Below, in pieces: positions 19,376-30,768 of a DNA stretch of 64,000 nt (its first letter is position 1; each line of letters begins with the position of its first letter). The DNA is from CADEEN01 sp963751775 (GTDB lineage Bacteria; Pseudomonadota; Gammaproteobacteria; Burkholderiales; Burkholderiaceae_C): assembly GCA_963751775.1 (NCBI GenBank), contig CAVVVW010000006.1, forward strand, positions 62,001-126,000, read 5' to 3'. Made by a program: the position numbers and the translations under genes. Below the pieces are notes generated by a model. The model saw only the letters and a list, made by a program, of their open reading frames with translations, did no database searches and was not told the DNA's origin.

Positions 19376-19782
19376 GCCGTGCGCTCCGCCGAGACCAGCG
19401 TCGACCACAACCACCACGCCATGGCGCCGAGCAGCGACAACCAGACCAGGACGACGGCAACCGCGCCCCACAACAGCCGTGGCAACTTCTCTGCGCCCGC
19501 CTGCGCCTCGGCCAGCCGCGCCTGCCACAAGTGCGGCGGCGTGAGCCTGATCGCCAGCGCCACGCCCAACGGGAGCAGCAAGATTTCGTCGAGCATTCCA
19601 AGCACCGGGATGAAGTCGGGAATCAGGTCGATCGGGCTGACGGCGTAGGCCAGGACGGCAATGGCGACCAGCTTGGGCGCCAGCGGCGTGTCCGGGTGCT
19701 TGAACAGCTTCCAAAGCGCGAGCAGCGTGGTCGCCAGACGCACGCCCCTGATCAACTTCGGCAATTTGGTAAGCGGAGCCAT
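19372..19782 (-). CDS. DUF1232 (YkvA-like) membrane protein
   Basis: The intact 136-residue protein carries the DUF1232 core, YAVSPIDLIPDFIPVLGMLD (residues 46-65). Hydrophobic segments at about 37-50 and at the C terminus (103-125) suggest two membrane passes. The function of the family is not established. It is translationally coupled to the downstream nuclease gene through an ATGA overlap. Confidence 0.8.
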   Translation of the reverse strand: MAPLTKLPKLIRGVRLATTLLALWKLFKHPDTPLAPKLVAIAVLAYAVSPIDLIPDFIPVLGMLDEILLLPLGVALAIRLTPPHLWQARLAEAQAGAEKLPRLLWGAVAVVLVWLSLLGAMAWWLWSTLVSAERTA

Positions 19783-19957
19783 CGTTGGCCCGATTCTCAG
19801 TCGTTAGCCGATACACACAGGCCGAGATTCAGGCGTCACGGACCGCGCCCGGACGAGCATTCTTGCCAGCCGGCGGGCCGAGATGTTCGGTTGGTAGCGC
19901 ATTTTTCCAACGCCGTGCAGGACTTGCCGCCGCCGGTCGAGGCCGCGAACAGCGTAA

Positions 19958-20797
19958 CTATTTCATGGCGCTGACGATCCAGCCTTCGAGCGGATCGACA
20001 TTCTGCCGGCAGCCCGTGCGCAGGGCGCTGCACGGCCCAGGCCGCCTGCATCAGGCACAACACGGCATCGAGCCGATCGCCTGCTGCATCGGCCGCCAGG
20101 GCGTCGCGCTGCGCATGCGTGAGGCGCAAGCGCAGGCCCAGCCGCGTGCGGCCCTGCTCCAGGGCGTCGACCAGGTCCTTGCGCGCGATCAGCCGTTCGG
20201 GCGTTTGCCTGGCACGCGCATCGCTCTTGTACGAACGCGCGCCGAGGATTTCGCGCGCCAGCAGTCCCGGGTAGCCCTCGAGCGCCACCCGCGCGGGGTC
20301 GCCGTCGTGCAGCGCGGGCAGGTGCACGCCGGCAGCCAGCAGCCGCGGCGCGCCGGCGTGCAACATGTAGGCGACCGGCGGATTGACCCACTTCATCGAC
20401 GGGCTCGAGCGCGCCGGTATGTCACAGGCGCGGTGGGCAAATTTCGCGCCCACCGGCCGCGCGGCGCAGAAGGCGGCAAAGGTGTCGCGGATCTCGCGCC
20501 GCGACAGGCCGGCGTAGTGGTGCAGCAGCGCGGGCCAGGTGCGCGGCCAGTCGAGCCCTTCGACCAGTTCGCGCGGCAGGCCGAACGGGAAATCGAATGC
20601 GCCGAGCCAAGGGCCAGGCTCTCGCAACAGGGCTTCGAAGGCCGGAAAGTCCGGCAACGCATCGACGCGCTGCAGCGTCACGCGCGTGCCGTGCAGGCGC
20701 CGCGGGCCACGGTGATCGGCTTGCCTGCCGTCGGTGTGCTGGTGAAGTCGACGCCGATCAGTCGCGGCAGATCGGGTGGCGAGGCGTGCGATGGCAT
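19958..20797 (-). CDS. DUF429-family protein (predicted nuclease-like, frameshifted)
   Basis: The N terminus LIGVDFTSTPTAGKPI followed by ARGACTARA (one frame) and the central DFPFGLPRELVEGL, YEG-type PALHDGDPARVALEGYPGLLAR and KSDARARQTPERLIARKDLV fit the DUF429 family, thought to have an RNase H-like fold. The true C terminus is probably NVDPLEGWIVSAMK followed by TAG at 19958. Slips occur near 20690 and 20015. Cellular role unknown. It lies between the DUF1232/nuclease pair and an EamA transporter on the same strand. The 175 bp downstream of it hold nothing recognisable. Confidence 0.65.
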
Positions 20798-20946
20798 GCG
20801 CCGATTGTCGCGGCGGTTGCGGGCGTGCTCGGCGGCGCGCACCCGCGTGGCTCTGGCAGGGCCACCCTGCGTCAGCATCGGCGCTTCGTGCCGTTGCTGC
20901 CGCCGAGATGCTGGACTCGGCGCCGTGGCTGACGGCGTCGCGGCGC

Positions 20947-21828
20947 TCAAGCCGTCGCCAGCGCAATCACCCCGGCCGCAATGCAGGCGGCACCGGCGAT
21001 ACGCAAGCCGCGGTCGCCCTCGCCGAGCAGGCGGCCGCCGAGCAGGGCGGCGAACAGCATCGAGACCTCGCGCGCCGGCGCCACGTGCGACACGGGCGCC
21101 ATCGTCACGGCGTACAGCACCAGGACGTAGGCCAAGGGGCCGAGCGTGGCCACCACCAGCGCGTGGCGCCATTGGCTGCGCCAGGCCTGGCGCAGGCCCG
21201 GCAGGTCGCGCAGCGAGCTCGGCGCCAGCAGCGGCACGCGCAGGAGGTTGCCGACATAGTCGACGATCACCGGGCCGATCAACAGGACCTTGACCGCGTA
21301 GCCGTCGATCACGGTGTAGCCGGCGATCAGCACGCCGGTGGCTGCGCCCCAACGCACGCCGGCCAGCGCGCGGCGGTGCGCGGCGGCGTCTGCCGAGCCG
21401 CGCCACATCGCCGGACCACCGGCAACCAGAAACACGCCGCCGCATGCGGCAAGCACGCCGGCGGCACCGAGCGGCGTGAGCGGCTCGCCCAGCAGCGCCA
21501 CCGCAGCCACCGCGGCCAGCAGGGGGCCACTGCCGCGCGCCACCGGGTAGACGACCGTCAGGTCCGACTTGCGGTATCCCGTCAGCAGGACCGTGAAATA
21601 GAGGACGTGCACGACGGCACTGGCCGTCAGCACGGCCCATTCGCGCAGGCCCCAGCCCGACCAGGCCTGCAGCCCGAACCACAGCGCCACCGGTGCCCAC
21701 AGTACGCAGCTGATGAGCACCGTGATCAGCGCAAAGTGGTGGTTGCCGCCGGCGCGCTTGGCAGCGACGTTCCACAGCGCATGTAACAGCGCGGCGGTAA
21801 GCACCAGCGCCAGGGCGGTCAAGGGCAT
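20947..21828 (-). CDS. DMT/EamA-family transporter
   Basis: The intact 293-residue protein has about ten hydrophobic helices arranged as two five-helix EamA repeats: LLHALWNVAAKRAG starts the first, and VVYPVARGSGPLLAAVAAV and APAREVSMLFAALLGGRLLG are family-like. Drug/metabolite exporters of this group move small solutes across the inner membrane. The substrate cannot be predicted. It is divergent from the asparaginase gene with a 67-bp spacer. Confidence 0.85.
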   Translation of the reverse strand: MPLTALALVLTAALLHALWNVAAKRAGGNHHFALITVLISCVLWAPVALWFGLQAWSGWGLREWAVLTASAVVHVLYFTVLLTGYRKSDLTVVYPVARGSGPLLAAVAAVALLGEPLTPLGAAGVLAACGGVFLVAGGPAMWRGSADAAAHRRALAGVRWGAATGVLIAGYTVIDGYAVKVLLIGPVIVDYVGNLLRVPLLAPSSLRDLPGLRQAWRSQWRHALVVATLGPLAYVLVLYAVTMAPVSHVAPAREVSMLFAALLGGRLLGEGDRGLRIAGAACIAAGVIALATA

Positions 21829-21895
21829 GGGGCATTGTCCATGTGCCCGACAGCGCTACAGTCGCACTGCAGACGGGATACAGGGATCGCGGCAA

Positions 21896-22955
21896 ATGAA
21901 TCCGGTTTTGGTCGAAGCCTGGCGCGGCGACAACGTGGAATCGTTTCACCGCGGCGCAGTGGCCGTGGTCGATGCCGACGGCGCGCTGGTCGCCTCGCTC
22001 GGCGACATCGATCGCCCGGTGTTCCCGCGCTCGGCGATCAAGCTGCTGCAGGCGCTGCCGCTGGTGGAAAGCGGCGCCGCCGACAGCCTGCAGCTTGAGC
22101 GACGAGGAACTGGCGCTGGCCTGCGCCTCGCACAACGGCGAGCCGGCGCACACGCGCTGCGCGGCGGGCATGCTGGCCAAGGCCGGGCTGGACGAGTCGG
22201 TGCTCGAATGCGGCGCGCACGCGCCGTACCACGAGGCGTCGGCGCGTGCGCTGGCCGCCGCAGGCGCGGCGCCCGGCGCGCTGCACAACAACTGCTCGGG
22301 CAAGCACGCCGGCTTCTGCTGCCTGGGTTCGCTGCTGGCGGCCGGCCACGACCGTCGCGGCTTCCTTGCCGGCTACGTGCAGCCCGAGCATGCCGTGATG
22401 CGCGAAGTCAGCGCCGCGATCGAGGCCGCCACCGGCTGCGAGCTGGCGCACGCGCCGCGCGGCACCGATGGCTGCTCGATCCCGACCTACGCCATCGCCT
22501 TGCGCCAACTGGCGCATGGCTTTGCGCGCGCGGGCACCGGCATCGGCCTGGCGCCGGGGCGCGCCGCAGCCGCCGCGCGACTGCGGCGCGCGGTGGCGCG
22601 CGAGCCTTTCATGGTGGCGGGAAGCGGCCGCTTCGACACCCGGGTGATGCAGCTGCTGGGTGAGCGGGTGTTCTGCAAGGTCGGTGCCGAAGGCATGTAC
22701 TGCGCGGCGCTGCCGCAGGCGGGCCTGGGCGTGGCGATCAAGGTCGACGACGGCAACAACGCGCGGGCCTGCGAGGTGGTCATGGCGGCGTTGATCGAGG
22801 CCCTGGTGCCGCTGCAAAGTGATGCCGAACGCGAGTTGCTCGCCGCACTGTCCAACCTGCCGTTGCGCAACTGGCGCGGCCTGGATGTCGGGCGCCTGGC
22901 GGCCCATTCGTCGCTGCGCCGGCTGGCGCCGCAGCCAAACCACAGCAGGGCGTGA
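21896..22955 (+). CDS. L-asparaginase II family protein (one frameshift)
   Basis: The product fits the PF06089 asparaginase family: NPVLVEAWRGDNVESFHRGA at the N terminus, FPRSAIKLLQALPLVESGAAD, ASHNGEPAHT, NNCSGKHAGFC, GTDGCSIPTYA and a C-terminal VAIKVDDGNNARACE. Members hydrolyse asparagine to aspartate and ammonia and are unrelated to the AnsA/AnsB fold. The ATG at 21896 follows a weak GGGATC sequence. The frame slips near 22090 (LQ-LSDEELALAC). About 352 residues after correction, normal length. Confidence 0.87.
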
Positions 22956-23013
22956 CACATTGCCGCCGGGCCACTGGGCGCCAGGAACAAAATGACGGGA
23001 ACATAGCCAAGTC

Positions 23014-23454
23014 ATGAGCCCGAAGAAGCCGCCGCCAAGACCGACGCCCAAGTACGAGCCGACCGCGTCCGGCATGTTGGAGTTCGAACCGGTATCGATC
23101 GACAGCGCGCGCGCAGCGCTCGACGAGTTGCCGGCTGACGTGGCGCGCGTCCTGGAAACCGTGCCGGGCTTCTGGCAGAAGAATCGCCGCCCGCCGCTGG
23201 CCACCGACCGCGCCCTCACCGGCCGGGCGATGGCATGGGCCGCGCAGTTGCCGCCGCATGTGCATCCGCGGGCCACCATCGAGCGCTACGCACGCATCAT
23301 CAACGCCATCGCCGACGCCTGGGCCAACCCCGCGGCACGCGCGGAAATGTTCGATCACCTCCTCAACGACCGGCGTGTCGGTCGGCGCGGGTTCCCGATC
23401 GACGTCGAGCGCGAGATCTCTGCACTGTGCCTGTACGCCAGCAGCCTGCCTTGA
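23014..23454 (+). CDS. Conserved hypothetical protein
   Basis: I do not recognise a named family. The 146-residue protein starts with a Lys/Pro-rich tail (MSPKKPPPRPTPKYEPT). A mainly helical, soluble region follows, with GFWQKNRRPPLATDRALTG and ERYARIINAIADAW. No signal peptide or membrane segment is seen. Its stop overlaps the probable TTG start of the deformylase gene, so it may share its transcript. The reading frame is intact and codon use matches its neighbours. Confidence 0.65.
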   Translation: MSPKKPPPRPTPKYEPTASGMLEFEPVSIDSARAALDELPADVARVLETVPGFWQKNRRPPLATDRALTGRAMAWAAQLPPHVHPRATIERYARIINAIADAWANPAARAEMFDHLLNDRRVGRRGFPIDVEREISALCLYASSLP

Positions 23455-24249
23455 CCCAATCCGCGACCTTCTCACTGCATCAGGGCACGACGCCGTTGCT
23501 GGTCAGCGTGCCGCACACCGGCACCGACCTGCCCGGCACTTTGCTCGAACGCCTGCAGCCGCGTGCGGCCGGCCTGGAAGACACCGATTGGCACCTCGAC
23601 CGCCTGTACGCCTTCGTGCGCGGCTGCGGTGCGAGCCTGATCGTGCCGCACTTCAGCCGCTACGTGATCGATCTCAACCGGCCCCGCGACGACACACCGA
23701 TGTACCCCGGCGTCAACAACACCGGCCTGGTGCCGCTGCGCTTCTTCACCGGCGACAAGCTGTATCGAGACGGCTGCGAGCCCGACGCCGCCGAAGATCG
23801 CGCGGCGCATCACCTTGTATTGGCAGCCCTACCACGACGCCCTGGCGGCCGAGCTGGCACGCCTGCGCGCCCAGCATGGGCACGCCGTGCTGTTCGACGC
23901 GCACAGCATCAAGTCAGAGCTGCCATGGCTGTTCGAGGGCACGCTGCCGCACCTGAACCTGGGCACGGCCGGCGGCGGCAGTTGCGCGCCGACGCTGACC
24001 GCCGCGCTGGCGGACGTGCTGCGCGCACAGAGCCGATTCGGCTATGTCATCGACGGTCGTTTCAAGGGCGGCACCATCACGCGCCACTATGGCCGCCCGC
24101 AAGAGCACCTGCACGCGGCGCAACTCGAGATGTGCTGGCGCTGCTACCTCGACGAAACCAATCCCGCCGAGTGGCAGGCCGAGCGCGCCGCGGCGGTCGC
24201 GCCGCTGCTGCGCGAGCTGGTGCAGGCGATGATCGACTGGCGGCCGTGA
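23451..24249 (+). CDS. hutG: N-formylglutamate deformylase/amidohydrolase (one frameshift)
   Basis: The protein matches the FGase family: PLLVSVPHTGTDLP, DWHLDRLYAFV, SRYVIDLNRPRDD, FDAHSIKSELPWLFEG, INGRFKGG-like VIDGRFKGGTITRHYG and LEMCWRCYLDE. It hydrolyses N-formyl-L-glutamate to glutamate and formate, the last step of one histidine-degradation route. No other hut genes are in the window. A TTG at 23451 overlapping the previous stop is the likely start. One extra base at 23794-23796 shifts the frame at AAE-IARRITLYWQPY. About 265 residues. Confidence 0.85.
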
Positions 24250-24734
24250 TGCAGGGCACCGACGCACTGCAGATCGAGGCGATCGACCCGCAGCATCCAC
24301 AGGCGCTGGCGCTGCTGGCCGAGGCCGCCGAGGAAGCCCGCGCGCTGTACCCGGAGCTGTTTGCGCCCGACGCACCGGCGCCTGCCAACACACCGCTGCG
24401 CGCGCGCGAGGTCTACCTCGTGGCGCAACGCAACGGTCAGGTGGTGGGCTGCGGCGCGCTGCGCCAGAAGGACGCCTTCACCGGCGAAGTGCGGCGCATG
24501 TTCGTGACCCGCCGTGCGCGCCGCGACGGCGTGGCGCGTGCGCTGCTGACGCGGCTCGAGCGCGAGGCCCAGGCGCTGGGCTATCGCCACCTGGTGCTGG
24601 AAACCGGCGCGCGCCAGCGCGCCGCGATCGCGTTGTATGGCGAAACCGGCTGGCGCCGCGTCCCGGCCTGGGGGCCCTATGTCGGCGACGCGATGAGCGT
24701 GTGCTTCGGCAAGACGCTCCCGTCGCGTCGGTGA
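24249..24734 (+). CDS. GNAT-family N-acetyltransferase
   Basis: The intact 161-residue protein shows the GNAT core: VYLVAQRNGQVVGCGALR, EVRRMFVTRRARRDGVARALLTRL (acetyl-CoA loop RRARRDGVA) and ALGYRHLVLETG followed by AIALYGETGW. It resembles small-molecule acetyltransferases of the PhnO/Rim type. Substrate unknown. The ATG overlaps the deformylase stop (TGATG), so the two are translationally coupled. Confidence 0.85.
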   Translation: MQGTDALQIEAIDPQHPQALALLAEAAEEARALYPELFAPDAPAPANTPLRAREVYLVAQRNGQVVGCGALRQKDAFTGEVRRMFVTRRARRDGVARALLTRLEREAQALGYRHLVLETGARQRAAIALYGETGWRRVPAWGPYVGDAMSVCFGKTLPSRR

Positions 24735-24754
24735 AGGCGGGCTACGATCGCGGC

Positions 24755-25147
24755 ATGCGCGATCTCGAACCCGACGGCCTGCGCTGGCTCTTGCTTGGCC
24801 TGGACGGCCGCATCGCGCGGCGCACCTGGTGGTTGTGGGGCGTGGCCGCGCCCCTCGGGCTGGGCTTGTACTTGACGGTCGTGTTGCGCGTGATGGGCCT
24901 GTCGGCGCAGGCCACCGAGGTCGCGGTGAATCTGCTGCTGCTGTGGCCAACCCTGGCCGTCAGCGTCAAGCGTTGGCACGACCGCAACAACAGCGGCTGG
25001 TGGGTGTTGGCGGCGCTGATCCCGGTGATCGGCTGGCTGTGGGTGCTGATCGCGAACGGCCTGCTGCCCGGCAACGCGGGTGCCAACCGGTTCGGCGATC
25101 CGCCGCGGGCGACTCAGGCCGCGGCGGGCCGCGCCCAAGCGGCCTGA
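24755..25147 (+). CDS. DUF805 family membrane protein
   Basis: The intact 130-residue protein has the DUF805 pattern. GRIARRTWWLW precedes the first helix, VKRWHDRNNSGWW lies between helices, and the last helix is followed by GLLPGNAGANRFG. Three to four membrane helices are visible. No biochemical role is known for the family. It starts 20 nt after the acetyltransferase gene. The 71 bp downstream contain a 6-bp CGGGCC/GGCCCG repeat without a T-run, so no clear terminator. Confidence 0.8.
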   Translation: MRDLEPDGLRWLLLGLDGRIARRTWWLWGVAAPLGLGLYLTVVLRVMGLSAQATEVAVNLLLLWPTLAVSVKRWHDRNNSGWWVLAALIPVIGWLWVLIANGLLPGNAGANRFGDPPRATQAAAGRAQAA

Positions 25148-25218
25148 GCTGCCGCGGGCCACACAGCGGCCCGTTCGAGGCCCAGGGCGACGCGAGCGCA
25201 GCGAGCCAGCGGCGGCCA

Positions 25219-26490
25219 TCAATATTGGCCGGTGATGCCGGCAAGCCGCAGGTACCACTGCGCGACCCAGGCGACGAAGGTTCGGCGCACGGCGGCCGTC
25301 CAGCCGCGGGCCAGTGGCGGCGCCGAGACTTCGCGCGACTGCGCGATCGCGCGCTCGAACGCGGCGGCCAGGGCGGCCGTGAACGTGGCGTCGCGCACGA
25401 CGACGTTGGCCTCGAGGTTGAGCAGCAGCGACAGCGGGTCGATGTTCGAGCTGCCGACGGTGGCCCAGTCGTCGTCGGCCAGCGCCACCTTGGCGTGCAG
25501 GAAGGCCGGGGTGTATTCATAGATGCGCACGCCGCGCGACAGCAGCTCGTCGTAGAGCACGCTGGCGGCCAGGCCGGCAAAGCGGTAGTCGAGCTTGCCT
25601 TGCAGCAGCAGGCGCACCTGCACGCCGCGTTTGGCGGCGTCGCGCAAGGTGCGCAGAAACGACCGCCCCGGGTAGAAGTAGCTCGACACCAGGTCGATGC
25701 GCCGCCGCGAGCGGCGCAGCGCTTCGATGTAGCTGCGCTCGATGGCGCGGCGCTGGCGCAGGTTGTCGCGCACCAGGAAGGCGGCGTGCACGGGCCGGGT
25801 GTCGGGCCCGAGCGCCTCGGTGCCTGGGCGCAGCCGCAGGCGCTGCATCAGCCAGCGCGCGCGCGCCACCGGCTCGGCGCTCTTGGCCAGGGCCATCACC
25901 TCGTCGCGCCAATCGCGGCCGAACGCGGCGCGGGTCCACATCGCGCGGGCGGTCTGCGCCACGGGAACGACCACCGGGCCACGCAGCGCCACCGCGAAAT
26001 CCAGCCGCGGCTCGCGCGTGGCGCCGTGATTGAGGTCATAGCGGTCGTCGATGATGTTGATGCCGCCGACGAAGGCCTGCTCGCTGTCGGTGGCCAGCAG
26101 CTTCTGGTGCAGACGCCGCAACTGGCCCGGCTGCAGCCACGAATACCAGCGGTCGATGGGGCGAAACACCGCCAGCGCCACGCCGCTGCCGTCGAACCAG
26201 CGCCGCAGCGAAGGCAGGCTGGCCTTGGAGCCGAAGCCGTCGACGACCACGCGCACGCGCACGCCGCGCCGTGCCGCGGCCTGCAGCACATCGGCCAGCG
26301 TGCGGCCGGCCATGTCGTCGTGAAAGATGTAGGTCGCCAGCCAGACCTCGTGGCGCGCGGCGTCGATGGCGGCCTTCATGGCCGGGAACAGCTCGTCGCC
26401 GCCGGTCAGCAGCGTGACCTCGTTGCCGCCGGTATACAGCGCGTCGCGCCGGGCGTACCAGGCGGTATCGTGCGGCCGGCTGAAGTTCAC
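25219..26490 (-). CDS. clsB: Cardiolipin synthase B-type phospholipase D family protein
   Basis: Two HKD motifs are present in the intact protein of about 423 residues: RLHQKLLATDSEQAFVGGIN and FLHAKVALADDDWATVGSSN. The family condenses phospholipids to cardiolipin at the inner membrane. No N-terminal membrane helices are seen, which matches ClsB and not ClsA. The start is a GTG at 26490 (VNFSRPHDT) overlapping the stop of the upstream endonuclease-family gene. It is the last gene of a six-gene operon with fmdB, DUF502, aspS, nudB and the EEP gene. Confidence 0.85.
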   Translation of the reverse strand: MNFSRPHDTAWYARRDALYTGGNEVTLLTGGDELFPAMKAAIDAARHEVWLATYIFHDDMAGRTLADVLQAAARRGVRVRVVVDGFGSKASLPSLRRWFDGSGVALAVFRPIDRWYSWLQPGQLRRLHQKLLATDSEQAFVGGINIIDDRYDLNHGATREPRLDFAVALRGPVVVPVAQTARAMWTRAAFGRDWRDEVMALAKSAEPVARARWLMQRLRLRPGTEALGPDTRPVHAAFLVRDNLRQRRAIERSYIEALRRSRRRIDLVSSYFYPGRSFLRTLRDAAKRGVQVRLLLQGKLDYRFAGLAASVLYDELLSRGVRIYEYTPAFLHAKVALADDDWATVGSSNIDPLSLLLNLEANVVVRDATFTAALAAAFERAIAQSREVSAPPLARGWTAAVRRTFVAWVAQWYLRLAGITGQY

Positions 26491-27296
26491 GCCGACGACC
26501 AGTCGAACTCGGCCACCAGCGGCAGGTGGTCGCTCATGCGCGCCCACGACGCGCCGCGCGGCACGAACGTCGAGCGGCAAGTCAGGCCGCGCGTGTAGAC
26601 GCGGTCGAGCGAGAAGACCGGCACCCGCGACGGGAAGGTCGATCGGCGCACTGCGCGGGCACCATCGCCGAGCGCCCGCGCCAGGCCGATCTCGCGCATC
26701 GGTGCGTCCAGCCTTTCACCCCAGTCGTTGAAGTCGCCGGCGACGAGCAGCGCCGCGCCGGCCGGCACCTCGGCGGCGATGAATTCGGCCAGGCGCTGCA
26801 CCTGGCGCACGCGTCCCGCGTGCATCAGGCCCAGGTGCGCCACCACGGCGTGCACCGTGCGCCCGTGCCACAGCACCGGCACATGCAGCAGGCCGCGTTG
26901 CTCGAAGCGGTGGTCGCTGACGTCGTGGTGCCCGATGTCGCCGAGCGGCCAGCGCGAAAGCAGCGCGTTGCCATGTTCGCCGTGGCGGGTGACGGCGTTG
27001 CTTCGGTACGCCGCCTCGTAGCCCTCCGGCGCCAGGAACTCGGCCTGCCCCTGCGCCGGCCAGCCGAACCAGGTGCGGTCGAACTGGCGTGCGTCGCGGC
27101 TGTGGTGCAGCCTGACCTCCTGCAGGAACACCAGGTCGGCGTCGAGCGCCTCGATGGCCAGGCCCAGGTTGTGTATCTCCAGGCGCTTGCCCGGGCCCAT
27201 GCCGCGCACGCCCTTGTGGATGTTGTAGGTGGCCACCCGCAGCCGGTCATGCTGGCCGGTGTGCGCTGGCAGCTGGCTCGGTCGCATCGGATTCAT
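26487..27296 (-). CDS. Endonuclease/exonuclease/phosphatase family protein
   Basis: The 269-residue intact protein has the EEP fold motifs: RVATYNIHKGVRG at the N terminus, the metal-binding Glu in FLQEVR, GNALLSRWPLG, VAHLGLMHAGR, AGDFNDW and SDHLPLVAEF. Such proteins next to ClsB are often annotated as metal-dependent hydrolases, and a link to phospholipid metabolism is plausible but inferred from context only. Overlaps of 3-4 nt with both nudB and clsB indicate coupled translation. Confidence 0.82.
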   Translation of the reverse strand: MNPMRPSQLPAHTGQHDRLRVATYNIHKGVRGMGPGKRLEIHNLGLAIEALDADLVFLQEVRLHHSRDARQFDRTWFGWPAQGQAEFLAPEGYEAAYRSNAVTRHGEHGNALLSRWPLGDIGHHDVSDHRFEQRGLLHVPVLWHGRTVHAVVAHLGLMHAGRVRQVQRLAEFIAAEVPAGAALLVAGDFNDWGERLDAPMREIGLARALGDGARAVRRSTFPSRVPVFSLDRVYTRGLTCRSTFVPRGASWARMSDHLPLVAEFDWSSA

Positions 27297-27754
27297 GAAC
27301 TGAAAGCCGGCAGATGCAAGACCGCCTCGGCGTTGCTCGGCGAGAAGCAGCGATCGGCGGCTTCGCGCCACGGCATCCAGGCGAAGCGCAGGTGTTCGCG
27401 CGGATTCAGCGTCACGGCGGTACCGGCCGGCACCGTGAGGCCGAAGACATGCTCGGTGTTGTGCGTCACGCCGGGCGCATAGCGGTCGCGCCAGACGGGG
27501 TAGATCTCGTACACGTTGATGAGTTGCCAGTCGCGCAGCGCGCCGAGCGGAACGGCGTCGCTGCCGATCCGGATGCCGGTTTCTTCGGCCACCTCGCGCA
27601 CGCAGGTCTCGACCAGCGGTTCACCCGGCGCGTCCTTGGACCCGGTCACGCTCTGCCAGTAGCCGGGTTTGTCGGCACGTTCGATCAGGAGCACGTCGAG
27701 CGCCGGGGTGTGGATCACGACCAGCACGGACTCCGGGATCTTGTGAGCGGGCAT
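27293..27754 (-). CDS. nudB: Dihydroneopterin triphosphate diphosphatase (NUDIX family)
   Basis: The 153-residue protein follows the NudB pattern. SVLVVIHTPALDVLLIERAD is followed by YWQSVTGSKD, the Nudix box GEPLVETCVREVAEETGI (in the order G-x5-E-x7-REVxEExGI), and YAPGVTHNTEHVFGL. It removes pyrophosphate from dihydroneopterin triphosphate in folate biosynthesis. It is intact and lies 68 nt after aspS in the same operon, the usual betaproteobacterial position. Its stop overlaps the next start (ATGA). Confidence 0.88.
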   Translation of the reverse strand: MPAHKIPESVLVVIHTPALDVLLIERADKPGYWQSVTGSKDAPGEPLVETCVREVAEETGIRIGSDAVPLGALRDWQLINVYEIYPVWRDRYAPGVTHNTEHVFGLTVPAGTAVTLNPREHLRFAWMPWREAADRCFSPSNAEAVLHLPAFSS

Positions 27755-27770
27755 CAGAGCGTAGCCAAGG

Positions 27771-27791
27771 GTGCGGGAGAACCGCCCGCAC
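27771..27791 (-). other. Intergenic hairpin between aspS and nudB
   Basis: GTGCGGG-AGAACCG-CCCGCAC forms a perfect 7-bp stem with a 7-nt loop in the 68-bp gap between aspS and nudB. No T-run follows, so it is more likely an mRNA-processing or partial-attenuation element than a full terminator. Confidence 0.45.
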
Positions 27792-27822
27792 GCCGATTCT
27801 GCCCAATGCGCAATGCTTCGGG

Positions 27823-29610
<1,788 letters not shown>

Positions 29611-29717
29611 GGATCGCTCCGGATTCGAGGTGTTGTGTGCCACCGCTGTCGGTGACGCAGTTGGGGTTCATGTGGGCGCCGCCGTCTGGCCGAACGCTCG
29701 CCGCGCGTTCGGCCGTT

Positions 29718-30365
29718 TCAATTTCGCGCGACAGCAGCGTTCGGCAGCGCGCTCACCGGCGGCGCCACGACACCCATCGAGATGATGTACTTCAGCGCCT
29801 CGTCGACGCTCATGCGCAGCGCGATCACGTCGGCGCGCGGCACCATCAGGAAGAAGCCCGAGGTCGGGTTCGGTGTCGTCGGCACATACAGGCTGAGGTA
29901 GTCGGCGTGCAGGTACAACGCAGCCTCGCCGCCCGGCTTGCCAGTGACGAAGGCGATCGTCCAGCAGCCCTCGCGCGGGTACTGCACCAGCACCGCCTCG
30001 CGAAACGCGTTGCCGTTGGAAGAGAACAGCGTGTCCGAGACCTGCTTGATCGAGCTGTAGACCGACTTGACGATCGGAATGCGCTGCAGCAGCCGGCCGC
30101 CCTGGTGCAGCCACCACTGACCGACGAAGTTGGCGGCGAAGATGCCGGTCAGCAGCAGCGCCACGACCACCACCAGCAGGCCCAGGCCGTAGACGTGGCG
30201 CAGCATTTCCAGGAAGCCATGGGCCCCGTCGGGCAGCACCGCCTGGGTGGCGCTGACGAGCCAGCCGAACAGGCCGTCGACCATGCCGAGCACGGTGGTC
30301 AGCAGCCACACCGTGACGGCCAGCGGCAGCCACACCAGCAGGCCTGCGATGATGTACTTCCTCAT
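29718..30365 (-). CDS. DUF502 family membrane protein
   Basis: The intact 215-residue protein has two N-terminal transmembrane helices (about 4-30 and 60-85), then a conserved cytoplasmic part with IPIVKSVYSSIKQVSDTLF, PREGCWTIAFVTG and VPTTPNPTSGFFLMVPR. These mark the DUF502/COG2928 family, of unknown function. It sits between fmdB and aspS, the order commonly seen in Burkholderiales. The 107-bp gap to aspS shows no obvious feature. Confidence 0.87.
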   Translation of the reverse strand: MRKYIIAGLLVWLPLAVTVWLLTTVLGMVDGLFGWLVSATQAVLPDGAHGFLEMLRHVYGLGLLVVVVALLLTGIFAANFVGQWWLHQGGRLLQRIPIVKSVYSSIKQVSDTLFSSNGNAFREAVLVQYPREGCWTIAFVTGKPGGEAALYLHADYLSLYVPTTPNPTSGFFLMVPRADVIALRMSVDEALKYIISMGVVAPPVSALPNAAVARN

Positions 30366-30381
30366 GGCGCGGTGCTCCGCC

Positions 30382-30768
30382 TCAGCTCGCGTCGCCGGAG
30401 GGGCTGGGGGCGCTGCCGGTGGTCGGGGTCGACGGCGCGGCGGGCGCCGCAGCCGGTGCCGGCGCCGGGGCGGCGGGCGCACCGGGAGCGGCGCCGCCCG
30501 CGCCGGCCTTCTCGACCTTGTCGGCGGCCGGCTTGTCTGCCGCCGGCTTGTCGCCCTCGGGCTTGGTGGCTGCCGGTGCGGCCTGCGGGTTGCGGAAGTC
30601 GGTCACGTACCAGCCCGAGCCCTTGAGCTGAAAGCCCGCTGCGGTAACCTGCTTCTCGAAGCGCGGCGCGCCGCAGGCCGGGCAATCGGCGAGCGGCGGA
30701 TCGGACAGCTTGCGCAGCACGTCCCTCGTATGCCCGCAGGCGGCGCAGCGATAAGCGTAGATCGGCAT
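30382..30768 (-). CDS. FmdB-family zinc-ribbon protein
   Basis: The 128-residue protein begins with the FmdB zinc ribbon: MPIYAYRCAACG with CxxC, then CPACG with the second CxxC, and GFQLKGSGWYVTDF. The second half is a low-complexity Lys/Ala/Pro tail (PAADKPAADK repeats, then Ala-Pro repeats), probably disordered. The family is thought to be regulatory, but its role is not established. It is the first gene of the fmdB-DUF502-aspS-nudB-EEP-clsB operon. Confidence 0.87.
   Translation of the reverse strand: MPIYAYRCAACGHTRDVLRKLSDPPLADCPACGAPRFEKQVTAAGFQLKGSGWYVTDFRNPQAAPAATKPEGDKPAADKPAADKVEKAGAGGAAPGAPAAPAPAPAAAPAAPSTPTTGSAPSPSGDAS

Noticed and set aside
30382..30540. PAPAPA/PAADKPAADK-type repeats in the FmdB protein as a novel repeat system
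   Set aside because: Low-complexity Ala/Pro/Lys tails are common at the C terminus of FmdB proteins in GC-rich betaproteobacteria.
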